DNA of 64,000 bases from Tepidibacter aestuarii (lineage in GTDB: Bacteria; Bacillota; Clostridia; Peptostreptococcales; Peptostreptococcaceae), in assembly GCF_934924865.1 (NCBI RefSeq), contig NZ_OW235315.1, positions 1,798,001 through 1,862,000 of the forward strand, in the 5' to 3' direction. Positions 7,437 through 16,742 of the stretch are shown in pieces. Every line of letters begins with the position of its first letter. The first letter of the stretch is position 1. The position numbers and the translations under genes are program-made. The notes beneath the pieces were generated by a model, which made no database searches, had not been told where the DNA came from, and saw only the letters and a program-made list of their open reading frames with translations.

Positions 7437-8864
7437 ATGAAAGTATCTTCTAGTTTAAATGATAATATTAAAACATTAAAAAAAACTCTTCCTATAGATA
7501 AAAGTTTTGATATAGTTAACAGAGAATGGACAATAGGAAATACAAAGGCTAATTTTGTATTTATAGATGGATTTACTAAAGATCAAATAATGCTATTTAT
7601 TATGACTAAGCTTCAATCTATAAAAAATATAGATCACATTGATATAGATGTGATAAAAACTCTTTTAAAAAATGATATTCCTTATATAGAAGTTTCTACT
7701 TTTTCTGATTTTGAGGATATGAAACCAGCAGTACTTTCAGGAAATACAGCTTTATTTGTAGATGGACAATCAGAAGGTATACTTTTAGATGTAAGAGAAT
7801 ACCCTGTAAGAGGACCCCAAGAGCCTGATTTAGAAAAGGTCACAAGAGGTTCTAGAGATGGATTAGTTGAAACTATAATCTTTAACACAGCTTTAATTAG
7901 AAGAAGACTCAGAGACCCAGATTTAATATTCGAACTTACAACTATAGGTTCTCAATCTAAGACTGATGTTGCTATATCTTATATAGACAGTGCTATTAAC
8001 CACGATTTTTTAGAACAATTAAAAAAGCAATTAGATAAAATTAAAACTAATTCTTTAATTATGGGAGAAAAAACCCTTGAGGAGTTACTTATTAAGAAAA
8101 AATGGTTTAACCCACTACCTCAGGTGCGCTTTACGGAAAGACCAGACGTTGTTGCTGCTCATTTATTAGAAGGGCACATAGCTATAATAGTAGACAATTC
8201 TCCTAGTGTTATGTTGCTTCCTGTAACAATTTTTCATTTTACTCAACATGCCGAAGACTATTATCAAAATCCAATGGTAGGTACTTATTTAAGGTGGGTT
8301 AGATTTATATCTATGATTTCTTCTATGATAATAACTCCATTATGGCTATTTTTAGTGTATAATCCAGAATTATTACCAGACGCATTAAAATTTATAGGTC
8401 CATCTAAAGTTGGTCATATTCCTTTATTTATACAGTTTATTTTATTGGAAATAGGGCTCGATACGCTAAGGCTTGCATCTATACATACGCCTAATTCCTT
8501 ATCTACATCATTGGGAATTATAGGAGGATTAATTCTGAGTGAATTTGCAGTAAAGGTTGGTTGGTTTACTCCAGAGAGCATACTTTATATGGCTATTGCT
8601 GCTATTGGAACATTTGCTACACCTAGTATAGAATTTGCTATGGCAATACGAATATTTAGATTGTTTATACTAATCATGACTGGCGTATTTAGAAACGTAG
8701 GATTTTTCATATCTTTGATTATAGTATGTACTATAATTTGTACAACTAAGGGTTTTGCAAATCAATCATATTTATGGCCTTTAATTCCATTTAATAAAGA
8801 TGCTCTTTTAAATATATTATTTAGAAAACCTATAGTAGAAATAAAAAGCAGTAAAAAAGATTAA
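7437..8864 (+). CDS. GerA-family spore germination protein (SpoVAF-like)
   Basis: A 475-aa protein of the GerA/SpoVAF subunit A type, expected in the spore inner membrane. The soluble N-terminal part holds FIDGFTKDQIM and RGPQEPDLEKVTRGSRDGLVET. The family signature FNTALIRRRLRDP follows near residue 150. The last 180 residues contain about four or five membrane helices. It is a lone gene without B or C subunits next to it, which fits SpoVAF better than a full Ger receptor. ATG follows GGAGG by seven bases. A forespore-type promoter precedes it and a 40-nt palindrome terminates it. Confidence 0.9.
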   Translation: MKVSSSLNDNIKTLKKTLPIDKSFDIVNREWTIGNTKANFVFIDGFTKDQIMLFIMTKLQSIKNIDHIDIDVIKTLLKNDIPYIEVSTFSDFEDMKPAVLSGNTALFVDGQSEGILLDVREYPVRGPQEPDLEKVTRGSRDGLVETIIFNTALIRRRLRDPDLIFELTTIGSQSKTDVAISYIDSAINHDFLEQLKKQLDKIKTNSLIMGEKTLEELLIKKKWFNPLPQVRFTERPDVVAAHLLEGHIAIIVDNSPSVMLLPVTIFHFTQHAEDYYQNPMVGTYLRWVRFISMISSMIITPLWLFLVYNPELLPDALKFIGPSKVGHIPLFIQFILLEIGLDTLRLASIHTPNSLSTSLGIIGGLILSEFAVKVGWFTPESILYMAIAAIGTFATPSIEFAMAIRIFRLFILIMTGVFRNVGFFISLIIVCTIICTTKGFANQSYLWPLIPFNKDALLNILFRKPIVEIKSSKKD

Positions 8865-8882
8865 TCTTTTTTACTGCTTTTT
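8843..8882. terminator. Bidirectional terminator between germination gene and purB
   Basis: Perfect 40-nt palindrome with A-run and T-run ends. It contains the stop codon of the germination gene and serves the convergent purB. Confidence 0.88.
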
Positions 8883-8904
8883 ACAATAATATATAGAGTT
8901 TAGT

Positions 8905-10341
8905 TTATACTTGTAAGTCTATGCTTAATCCAAGTCTATCTTTAAATATATCAATTATAGGATCAACCTCAATTTCTATAAACTCAATTACTTGTTCAGA
9001 AGCTCTACCTATGAAGTTTATAGGATCCATTATAGATAATATTTCATCTTCAGTCATTTTAAACTCAGGATCATTTATTATTCTATCCATCAAATCATTT
9101 TGCTTACCTAATTCTTTTACATTTTTAGCAGATTCCATTGAATAAACTCTTATCTTTTCATGAAGATGTTGTCTATCCCCGCCTCTTTTAACTGCTTCCA
9201 TTAATATAGTTTCTGTAGCCATAAAAGGAAGTTCTTCATCGATATGCTTTTTAATCATATTTTCATATACAACTAGTCCATCAGTAACATTAATACCGAT
9301 TTCCAATATTGAATCTATAGCAAGGAATGATTGAGCTATACTTAATCTTCTGTTTGCTGAATCATCTAAGGTTCTTTCTAGCCATTGTGTAGAGTGAACT
9401 AAAGCTGGGTTTAATGTTTCTGCTATTACATATTTACATAACGAAGAAATTCTTTCACTTCTCATAGGATTTCTTTTATATGCCATGGCAGAAGAGCCTA
9501 TTTGATTTTTAGCAAAAGGTTCTTCTATTTCTTTTAAACTTTGAAGTATTCTTATATCGTTAGTCATTTTATGCATACTCTGAGCTATAGATGATAAAGT
9601 AGATAAAATTTGATGATCTAACTTTCTAGTATAAGTTTGTCCAGTTACTGCATATGATTTTTTAAATCCCATACTAGATGTTACAAGTTCATCTAATTGT
9701 TTTACTTTATCATGGTCTCCTTCAAATAAACTTAAAAAACTTGCTTGAGTACCTGTAGTACCTTTTACTCCTCTTAATTTCAAATTCTCTAATCTATTAT
9801 TTAAATCTTCGAAATCTATTAATAAATCTTGTATCCAAAGACAAGCTCTTTTTCCAACCGTAGTTAGTTGAGCAGCTTGAAAGTGTGTAAATCCAAGAGT
9901 AGGTATATTCTTATAGTTAAAAGCAAACTTTTTTAAATTATTAATTAAATTTACAAGCTTGATTAATACTAATTCCATTGCATCTTTCATGATGATAATA
10001 TCTGTATTATCACCTACATAGGCACTTGTAGCACCTAAATGTATAATGCCTTTAGCAGTCGGACATAAAAGTCCATAAGCTTTAACATGAGACATGACAT
10101 CGTGTCTTGTTTCCTTCTCGAATTTTTTTGCATCATCAAAATTTATATTATCTATATTAGCTTTAAGTTCTTCAATTTGCTCATCAGTTATATTAATTCC
10201 TAATTTCATCTCACATTCAGCAAGAGCAACCCATAATTCTCTCCAAGTTTTAAATTTCTTTTCTGGAGAAAATATGTAACTCATATCTTTGCTTGCGTAT
10301 CTTTGAATTAAAGGATTTTGATAATAATCGTGTTTTTGCAT
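8905..10341 (-). CDS. purB: Adenylosuccinate lyase
   Basis: Cleaves SAICAR and adenylosuccinate in purine synthesis, releasing fumarate. Length 478 aa is normal. The fumarase/lyase signature SSAMAYKRNPMRSE lies near residue 283, with TGTQASFL and GATSAYVGDN upstream. ATG follows AAGGAGG. The gene is monocistronic, separate from any pur operon, and its promoter carries a PurR-box-like element at 10398-10408. Confidence 0.96.
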   Translation of the reverse strand: MQKHDYYQNPLIQRYASKDMSYIFSPEKKFKTWRELWVALAECEMKLGINITDEQIEELKANIDNINFDDAKKFEKETRHDVMSHVKAYGLLCPTAKGIIHLGATSAYVGDNTDIIIMKDAMELVLIKLVNLINNLKKFAFNYKNIPTLGFTHFQAAQLTTVGKRACLWIQDLLIDFEDLNNRLENLKLRGVKGTTGTQASFLSLFEGDHDKVKQLDELVTSSMGFKKSYAVTGQTYTRKLDHQILSTLSSIAQSMHKMTNDIRILQSLKEIEEPFAKNQIGSSAMAYKRNPMRSERISSLCKYVIAETLNPALVHSTQWLERTLDDSANRRLSIAQSFLAIDSILEIGINVTDGLVVYENMIKKHIDEELPFMATETILMEAVKRGGDRQHLHEKIRVYSMESAKNVKELGKQNDLMDRIINDPEFKMTEDEILSIMDPINFIGRASEQVIEFIEIEVDPIIDIFKDRLGLSIDLQV

Positions 10342-10384
10342 GATATCCTCCTTGAAATATTTATTTTTTTCATATCACAATAGT

Positions 10385-10413
10385 ATTATACAATATAATG
10401 CGAACTTTAACAA
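10385..10413 (-). promoter_or_regulatory. purB promoter with PurBox-like element in the spacer
   Basis: Minus-strand TTGTTA (10408-10413), 17-nt spacer, TATAAT (10385-10390). The spacer carries AAAGTTCGCATTAT, close to one half of the Bacillus PurR PurBox pair (GTTCG core at 10401-10405). The second box, expected 24 bases upstream, is poorly conserved. Confidence 0.55.
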
Positions 10414-10443
10414 ATGTTTTTATGATAAACGTAAGGAAAAAAC

Positions 10444-10485
10444 AAAATAAGCTCAATACTATTTAAATAGTATCAAGCTTATTTT
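10444..10485 (-). terminator. Terminator after aminotransferase gene
   Basis: AAAATAAGCT pairs with AGCTTATTTT, and an inner ATACTATTT/AAATAGTAT stem extends it; GTTTTTT follows on the minus strand. Confidence 0.8.
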
Positions 10486-10518
10486 ACTTCTAATTGCTAA
10501 AAAATATTATTAATTTTT

Positions 10519-11709
10519 TTATATATTAGATAAAGCTTCTTTTATTCTATTTAATCCTTCTATTATATTTTCTTGAGAAGTTGCATACGATAATCTAATA
10601 TAATTATCATTCCCAAAAGCTACTCCAGGAACAACAGCTACATGAGAGTTTTCTAACAGATAATTTGCAAAGTCCATAGAACTGTTTATATCATAATTAC
10701 CTAATTTTTTACCTATGACTTTTGATATATTAACCATTACATAAAACGCACCTTTAGGCATATTACATGAAATATTAGGTATATCATTTATAAGTTCAAC
10801 CATTTTTTTTCTTCTTTGATCAAATTCATTTCTCATATATTCAATTGCAGACTGATCTCCTTCTAAAGCTTCAATTGCAGCATATTGAGCTATAGTGTTA
10901 GGATTTGATGTAGCATGGCTTTGGATGTTAGACATTATAATAGCTATTTTTTCATTAGAAGCTGTATATCCTATTCTCCATCCTGTCATAGCGCAGCATT
11001 TAGATAATCCATTTACAACTATAGTTAATTCTTTTATCTTTTCATTTAATGAAGCTATACTTATATGTTTCTGATTATCATATATAAGTTTTTCGTAAAT
11101 CTCATCAGAAACTACTATTATATTATTTTTTACAGCTAACTCTGCAATTTGTTTTAATTCATCTAATGTATATACAGATCCTGTAGGGTTAGATGGACTA
11201 GTTAGTATTATAGCTTTAGTTTTATGAGTTATGTTTTTCTTTAAATCATCAATATTGTATTTGAAATCATTGTCTTCATCACAGTCAATTAATATAGGCT
11301 TAGCTCCAGCCATTTTAACTAATTCAGGGTAGCTTACCCAGTATGGGGTAGATATTATAACCTCATCTTCAGGATTGCAAATAGCTTGGAATATATTATA
11401 CAAAGAATGTTTTGCACCATTAGATACAATTATTTCTTTTGAATTATAAACAAGGTTATTGTCTACTTTTAACTTATTGCATATAGCATTTTTAAGAGCT
11501 GGCATACCAGAAGCTGCTGTATACCCTATGTTATTGTTTTGAATTACATCAATAGCTTTGTTTCTTATGTTTTCAGGAGTATTGAAGTCAGGTTCTCCTA
11601 CACTAAAACTTATAACCTTAATACCATCTTCTTGCATTTTTTTAGCTTTAGCACTTATAGCTAAAGTTAATGATGATGAAATATTGCTATGTTTAATTGA
11701 AAGTTCCAT
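10519..11709 (-). CDS. Aspartate-type aminotransferase (class I/II, PLP)
   Basis: PLP aminotransferase of 396 aa, AspB-type subgroup. Seen are FSVGEPDFNTP near the N-terminus, SNPTGS, SDEIYE, and the PLP lysine in NGLSKCCAMTGWRIGY near residue 234. A late RLSYATS holds the carboxylate-binding Arg. It probably transfers the amino group between aspartate and 2-oxoglutarate, although related enzymes accept aromatic or branched substrates. Own terminator; 58 bases downstream of the dipeptidase gene on the same strand. Confidence 0.9.
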   Translation of the reverse strand: MELSIKHSNISSSLTLAISAKAKKMQEDGIKVISFSVGEPDFNTPENIRNKAIDVIQNNNIGYTAASGMPALKNAICNKLKVDNNLVYNSKEIIVSNGAKHSLYNIFQAICNPEDEVIISTPYWVSYPELVKMAGAKPILIDCDEDNDFKYNIDDLKKNITHKTKAIILTSPSNPTGSVYTLDELKQIAELAVKNNIIVVSDEIYEKLIYDNQKHISIASLNEKIKELTIVVNGLSKCCAMTGWRIGYTASNEKIAIIMSNIQSHATSNPNTIAQYAAIEALEGDQSAIEYMRNEFDQRRKKMVELINDIPNISCNMPKGAFYVMVNISKVIGKKLGNYDINSSMDFANYLLENSHVAVVPGVAFGNDNYIRLSYATSQENIIEGLNRIKEALSNI

Positions 11710-11767
11710 AATATCTCTCCTATCTAATATATAACTATATTTAAATCTAATTTTATTATATCAAAAG

Positions 11768-12700
11768 TTAGTAAAATTTAGATAATAAATCTAAATAATT
11801 CTTATAACATATTTTTTTTATAAAATCATTATTATAATTTCTTTTTAATAGTTCATCTATTATTAAGTATAAATATGTACAATCTTTTAAAGGATTTATA
11901 ACATTGCATCCATCAAAATCTGATCCAAACCCTACACATTCACTTCCACCTATATATATTATTCTCTCTATATGATCTACTAACGAACTTATATTCTTAG
12001 CTTTTCCAACAAATTCTTCATAAAAATTAATACCTATTATTCCGTTGATTTTGGAAAGTTCTTTTATTTGATCATCTGTTAAGTTTCTTTTATGTTCATT
12101 TATATGATTACTTAAAGAATGAGAAGCTATTATAGGTTGTTTAGTCAATTGTAGAACATCATAAAATGTTTTATAAGAAGCGTGAGAAACATCTATTATT
12201 ATGTTCATGTTATTCATAGTATTTATAACAGATCTACCAAAATCAGTTAATCCAAAATCAATACTTTCCATTGTGCCACAAGCCACTTTGTTTTTATAGT
12301 TCCAAGTTAGAGTTAATGATTTTACTCCTAATATATTTAATGATTTTATTATTTCTATATTGTCATCTATTATATGAGCTCCTTCTATGGAAATAATAAT
12401 TCCTACTATATTATCATTATTCATGACATAATCTAAATCACTTTTATTTTTTATTATTTTTATATTATCACTATTTTTTTCATATTCATGCAATTTATTT
12501 ATATATCCTATAGCTTTAAAATAGGAATCTGGAAAGGGAATGGTATAATCTATGTATACAGCCATAAATTGAATTTTAACATTGGATTTTAATAATTTCT
12601 GCAAATTTATATGAGTAATATCATTATCATAAAAAGACAAATTATTGTCTTCTATTCTTGTTACACTATCACAATGGCTATCTATTATTTTATATTTCAT
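11768..12700 (-). CDS. Membrane dipeptidase family (M19) peptidase
   Basis: Zinc dipeptidase of 310 aa, renal dipeptidase family. Metal ligands are in HCDSV (residues 9-13), EGAH, SHS (IIASHSLSNHI) and GFGSDFDGC. The motifs DVSHAS and HKRNLTDDQI are typical. No signal peptide is visible, so it is likely cytosolic and acts on dipeptides, possibly with D-residues. The gene follows the degenerate recombinase by 35 bases, same strand. Confidence 0.9.
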   Translation of the reverse strand: MKYKIIDSHCDSVTRIEDNNLSFYDNDITHINLQKLLKSNVKIQFMAVYIDYTIPFPDSYFKAIGYINKLHEYEKNSDNIKIIKNKSDLDYVMNNDNIVGIIISIEGAHIIDDNIEIIKSLNILGVKSLTLTWNYKNKVACGTMESIDFGLTDFGRSVINTMNNMNIIIDVSHASYKTFYDVLQLTKQPIIASHSLSNHINEHKRNLTDDQIKELSKINGIIGINFYEEFVGKAKNISSLVDHIERIIYIGGSECVGFGSDFDGCNVINPLKDCTYLYLIIDELLKRNYNNDFIKKICYKNYLDLLSKFY

Positions 12701-12735
12701 TTATTTCACCTCTTTCTATTATTATAATAACTATG

Positions 12736-13635
12736 CTATTTATTATTTTTTGATTTATATATATTTAATTCATCATCATCTATAATATAATCAATATCAT
12801 CACTATCTACAAAATTCATAACGTATTTATATCGCGTTGCATAGTTCTTATCACTCCATCCCAATTTTTCTTTTACATTTTCATCTTTTAATCCAGATTT
12901 TAAAGAAAATGTGGCAAAAGAGTGTCTAAAGTCTTTTGCTGAGTAATTACTAAGACCAGCCATAGACAAAGCATTTTTTACTATAAGTCTTACATTTCTA
13001 TCAGTAATTGTGTTACTATTTCTACTTTTGAAAACAAAATCGTCAATACTAGTAATTTGTATAGATTCTTTATAATCCATAATCAAATCCCATGAATACG
13101 AGGGCAGTTCCACTATGCGTTCTTTTTTTTGATTCCCTATTTTACATGAACAGTTATTTTGAGTATTAGATGTTAAGTCTTTCCATTTCAAGTTTATTAA
13201 CTCGTTCAATAAGCATCCTGTACTAATTAAAAAAGAAATTATAGCCCTATCTCTCTTATTCAAATTAGGGAATATAGATATTAACTTATTTAACTCATCA
13301 AGACTCAATACATCGTTTTTATTTTTTATTCTAGATACATAAGGTTTACTTATATTAGCAAAGGGGTTATTTTGTATATAATTTTCTTTCACTAGAAAAT
13401 TATAAAAACTGTGCAAATAACTGTATATTTTTTCGCAAGTTGATTTAGCATATATACTGTTGATATATTCTATGAATTGTTTGCTTTCATTAATATTTAT
13501 GTTTAGCAAATTTTTATCGCTTAAAGTAGACTTAAATAGGATTATTTTATTTAAATAGTCAGATCTACTTAGAGGTTTAAGTTTTCTAGAAAATTCCTTG
13601 AATAGTTCATGTTCATATTCTGATAAACCCTCCAT
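12736..13635 (-). CDS. Tyrosine recombinase-like protein with degraded active site
   Basis: A 299-aa protein with an N-terminal SAM-like core-binding domain (about 5-90) and a catalytic-fold domain (about 105-275), sized like XerC/XerD. Compared with the family, the first catalytic Arg is Leu142 (TGCLLNEL instead of TGLRxSEL) and the box II His is Lys234 (KDFRH). Arg237, Trp260 and the nucleophile-position Tyr269 remain. Strand transfer is therefore doubtful; it may still bind DNA. No attachment sites or mobile cargo are evident nearby. A highly acidic tail (DSDDIDYIIDDDE) is unusual. Confidence 0.82.
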   Translation of the reverse strand: MEGLSEYEHELFKEFSRKLKPLSRSDYLNKIILFKSTLSDKNLLNININESKQFIEYINSIYAKSTCEKIYSYLHSFYNFLVKENYIQNNPFANISKPYVSRIKNKNDVLSLDELNKLISIFPNLNKRDRAIISFLISTGCLLNELINLKWKDLTSNTQNNCSCKIGNQKKERIVELPSYSWDLIMDYKESIQITSIDDFVFKSRNSNTITDRNVRLIVKNALSMAGLSNYSAKDFRHSFATFSLKSGLKDENVKEKLGWSDKNYATRYKYVMNFVDSDDIDYIIDDDELNIYKSKNNK

Positions 13636-13734
13636 AAATACTCCCTCCCTTTAATATTTTAAGATCACATTAATTATACTCTAAATACAAATATTATTAA
13701 ATTATAATAATTCTAACTTAATAATTAAAATCCT

Positions 13735-13763
13735 TTGAAAAAATTCAATTTTACTGATATACT
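13735..13763 (+). promoter_or_regulatory. uppP promoter
   Basis: TTGAAA (13735-13740), 17-nt spacer, TATACT (13758-13763), about 50 bases before the uppP ATG. Confidence 0.6.
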
Positions 13764-13819
13764 TTATATGTTAATTTTATAGAATGTATTAAAGTACATA
13801 ATTTGAAGGAGGCTTTGCA

Positions 13820-14632
13820 ATGAGCGATATTTTAAAAGCTATAATCCTTTCTATTGTAGAAGGGGTTACAGAATTCTTACCTATTAGTAGCACGGGGCAT
13901 TTAATTCTTGTCAATCAATGGATAAATTTTGAAGGTAATTTTGGATTTTACTTTAATGTTATTATTCAGTTTGGAGCTATTTTATCTGTTGTAATCTTGT
14001 ATTTTAAAAAACTCAATCCTTTTGATAAATCCAAAACACAAATACAAAAACAGCAAACTATTAATTTATGGTCAAAAGTAATAGTTGGATTTATTCCAGC
14101 TGCTATATTAGGATTTTTATTTGCAGATATAATAGAAAACTATTTAAGTAATCCTATAGTAGTGGCTATAATGCTGTTTATTGGTGGTATTTTTATACTA
14201 GTTTTAGAAAATAGCTCTAAAAGAGTCAAAATAAATAATTTTGATAAACTAAGCTATAAAACGGCTTTTTCAATAGGTATGATTCAATGTTTAGCAATGA
14301 TTCCTGGAACTTCAAGATCTGCTGCTACAATCATAGGAGCAATGCTTTTAGGCACGTCAAGACAAGTAGCTGCAGAATTTTCTTTTTTCTTAGCAATACC
14401 TACAATGGCAGGCGCAACAGCTTATTCTGTGCTCAAGATGGTTAAAAGTGGAGTGACAATAACATCTAATCAGTGGATGGTATTACTAGTAGGTATTATA
14501 GGTTCATTTATAGTAGCTACATGTGTTATATCTTTTTTTATGAATTATATAAAAAGAAAGGATTTTAAAATATTTGGATACTATAGAATAGTTCTTTCTG
14601 TAATAATACTTTTTCATTACTTTGTTAAATAA
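13820..14632 (+). CDS. uppP: Undecaprenyl-diphosphatase
   Basis: Membrane enzyme that dephosphorylates undecaprenyl diphosphate to recycle the lipid carrier of cell-wall synthesis; extra copies give bacitracin tolerance. Length 270 aa is typical. The conserved EGVTEFLPISSTGH (about 14-27) and PGTSRSA are present, with about eight membrane helices. ATG follows GGAGG. Monocistronic with its own promoter and a very long palindromic terminator. Confidence 0.95.
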   Translation: MSDILKAIILSIVEGVTEFLPISSTGHLILVNQWINFEGNFGFYFNVIIQFGAILSVVILYFKKLNPFDKSKTQIQKQQTINLWSKVIVGFIPAAILGFLFADIIENYLSNPIVVAIMLFIGGIFILVLENSSKRVKINNFDKLSYKTAFSIGMIQCLAMIPGTSRSAATIIGAMLLGTSRQVAAEFSFFLAIPTMAGATAYSVLKMVKSGVTITSNQWMVLLVGIIGSFIVATCVISFFMNYIKRKDFKIFGYYRIVLSVIILFHYFVK

Positions 14633-14674
14633 AATAAGAATGTAGGTAATTACCTACATTCTTATTTTATTTAA
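14625..14674 (+). terminator. Perfect 50-nt palindromic terminator of uppP
   Basis: Two perfectly complementary 25-base arms with no loop bases, starting within the last uppP codons. T-rich end. Confidence 0.85.
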
Positions 14675-14687
14675 CATATATTTGTAA

Positions 14688-14834
14688 TTGTATTGATATC
14701 CAACCAAAAGCCTCTCTAGTAATTTTTTTCAGTTTCATTTCTAGTTGAAGATATAGATTTTTCAATAAAATCTAATTTTTCTTTATATGATTGCATATAA
14801 ATCTTCATAATGTGTCCCATTTTAAAATGGGTAT
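14688..14834 (-). pseudogene. Short ORF remnant, two in-frame pieces
   Basis: On the minus strand an ATG near 14817 opens a 32-codon frame (begins MKIYMQSYKEKLDF), stops at TAG, and the same frame then reads 14 more sense codons (RGFWLDIN...). There is no convincing ribosome site. It may be the tail of a lost gene or chance. Nothing else is seen in the 14675-14887 spacer apart from weak ACCATC/GATGGT pairing near 14862. Confidence 0.2.
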
Positions 14835-14887
14835 TTGGTCCTATATATAGGTATTATATACCATCCTGATGGTTTTAGTCTATTAAT

Positions 14888-16678
14888 TTAGAGCGAACTT
14901 GTAATCATCTTTATTATATCGCTGTTCTCTTCTTTAAACGTTGTAACTATTGTAATCTTATCTAGAGCACATGTTAATGCAGTACATATCATATTTAAGT
15001 TTTTTATGAAATTGTTAATTTCGTTATTAGAACTAGACTCACTCAAATGATGCCCATATAACATTTCAATTTGACATAATATAAGTGATTTATATTCTAG
15101 ATTATTTATAGAATATATATTAGATATTGTTACTCCATTTTTATTGCTTAAATTTGTTAATTCATCATTTGCGTATATATAAGGTATATTACTTTCCTCT
15201 AATGCTTTTCTTAAAATATATTGAAAATATATCATATTTCCATTTTTCAATTTTCTTTTATTATACGGATATACAATCACTATATCTGAATAACCGAATC
15301 CTTTTTTTGTTATTAAGTATTCTATTTCCCATATTATTGATTTGATTTTTTCTTCTATATCATCAACAAATATAATCTCTACATCTTCACCTTCACATCG
15401 CAAAGATTTTGTATTTAAATAATAATCATTAGGTAGATTGTCATCGAAATTTTCTATATATTTCTTTATATTACTTCTGAAATTATTTACAAATAAAGAT
15501 ATGTTTTGTGTTTGCTTATAGTTATATTCAAGAGTTATAATATCATCAAAAGCTATATTTTCCCAAAAACCTTTGAATGATTTGATATTATTTTGTATAT
15601 CTTGAGATTTATCAACTGATATATTAAAAATATTTTTAGACTTAAATAATATACCATGGATAAATTTTATCTCTTCTTCATTAAAGTTTTCACATCCATC
15701 TATGAAAATTCCTTTGTATATTTTCTTTTCTTTCAATGTGTTTTTTACTTGTAAAAAAACATTTTTAAAATATTTAGAAAAATCTAGCTTAAGCTTATTG
15801 TAATCTATTACTAGATTCAAATCTTTAGCCATCTTAAATATAAATCCATGATAGTTATATATATCTAAGTTATCAGGTGATTTATATAATAAATTAATTT
15901 GATTTTTAATATCATGCATCAGCTGCTTATTATATGTTATAAATAAAAATCTTTCCTTTGGATACAATTTAGCAAGTTTTATAGCTCTTGATATTAATAT
16001 AGTTGTTTTAGAGCTGCCATTAGGACCTGTAAATAGAGTATTACCATACTTTATAGAGTTGATTTTTTCTATTTGAGAAGGACTTAAAAATAATGAATTA
16101 TATCTATATTCATCTTTAGAAAATAATATCTTTTTGAAAAACTTGTTTTTCGTATTTTCCTTATCATATTTTTTTATGACATGGTATTCAGGTGATATAT
16201 AGAATCTAAATAGATTTAAAATAACATCATCATTCTCACCCATTAAGTATTTATCTAATAGGCTTGTATCATTAATTAACTCATTATATTTAATATTATC
16301 AATAATATGATTATTTATAAAATCATTTTCTATATTATCTATTTCAATATAGGGCATAATATATATTAAGTTATATTTAACATCTAAATTAAAACTTTTT
16401 AAATTTTCTTGTAATGTATAGTATTCTTCTTCCATTACTTCTAATAATTCATCTTCTAGTATAGAATATATTTCTTCGGTAGTATCCATGAATTTAATGA
16501 ATAGAATGTTATTATTTTTAATATACATTAAATCTATATTAATACCATTTACAGGAACTACTTTTGTTAGTCCTATACCACTTAAAGAGTTTATACAATT
16601 TTCATAAAAATGCATCTCACTGTCTTTTATTCTAAGCGAATCTAAATTAGAATGAATATTATTTGAATATATTTTCAA
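14888..16678 (-). CDS. NERD/UvrD-like protein with degraded nuclease and helicase motifs
   Basis: A 596-aa protein. Residues 15-110 resemble a NERD (nuclease-related) domain, keeping a GINIDLMY aspartate but with IKF where an E-x-K is expected. Residues 198-590 resemble a superfamily 1 UvrD-type helicase core: motif Q (SPSQIEKI), Walker A GPNGSSKTT (218-226), motif IV YNYKQT and motif V SINNLEYK. Walker B is IDGCEN instead of (V/I)DEAQD, and motif VI is TALTCALDK, with Cys570 replacing the conserved Arg. ATP binding seems possible; unwinding is doubtful. A DUF2207 membrane protein lies 65 bases upstream, same strand. Confidence 0.75.
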   Translation of the reverse strand: MKIYSNNIHSNLDSLRIKDSEMHFYENCINSLSGIGLTKVVPVNGINIDLMYIKNNNILFIKFMDTTEEIYSILEDELLEVMEEEYYTLQENLKSFNLDVKYNLIYIMPYIEIDNIENDFINNHIIDNIKYNELINDTSLLDKYLMGENDDVILNLFRFYISPEYHVIKKYDKENTKNKFFKKILFSKDEYRYNSLFLSPSQIEKINSIKYGNTLFTGPNGSSKTTILISRAIKLAKLYPKERFLFITYNKQLMHDIKNQINLLYKSPDNLDIYNYHGFIFKMAKDLNLVIDYNKLKLDFSKYFKNVFLQVKNTLKEKKIYKGIFIDGCENFNEEEIKFIHGILFKSKNIFNISVDKSQDIQNNIKSFKGFWENIAFDDIITLEYNYKQTQNISLFVNNFRSNIKKYIENFDDNLPNDYYLNTKSLRCEGEDVEIIFVDDIEEKIKSIIWEIEYLITKKGFGYSDIVIVYPYNKRKLKNGNMIYFQYILRKALEESNIPYIYANDELTNLSNKNGVTISNIYSINNLEYKSLILCQIEMLYGHHLSESSSNNEINNFIKNLNMICTALTCALDKITIVTTFKEENSDIIKMITSSL

Positions 16679-16742
16679 TTGTATCCCCCTTTTCTTTTTA
16701 TATTATTATATCATTTAATTATTATTTTTCTAGTAGGACATA

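Noticed and set aside
12736..13635. Recombinase as the mark of an integrated element
   Set aside because: Catalytic residues are missing, flanks are housekeeping genes, and I found no direct repeats or tRNA target.
14688..14834. Read-through of an in-frame TAG (selenocysteine/pyrrolysine-like decoding)
   Set aside because: No supporting element and no family match; more likely a short remnant.
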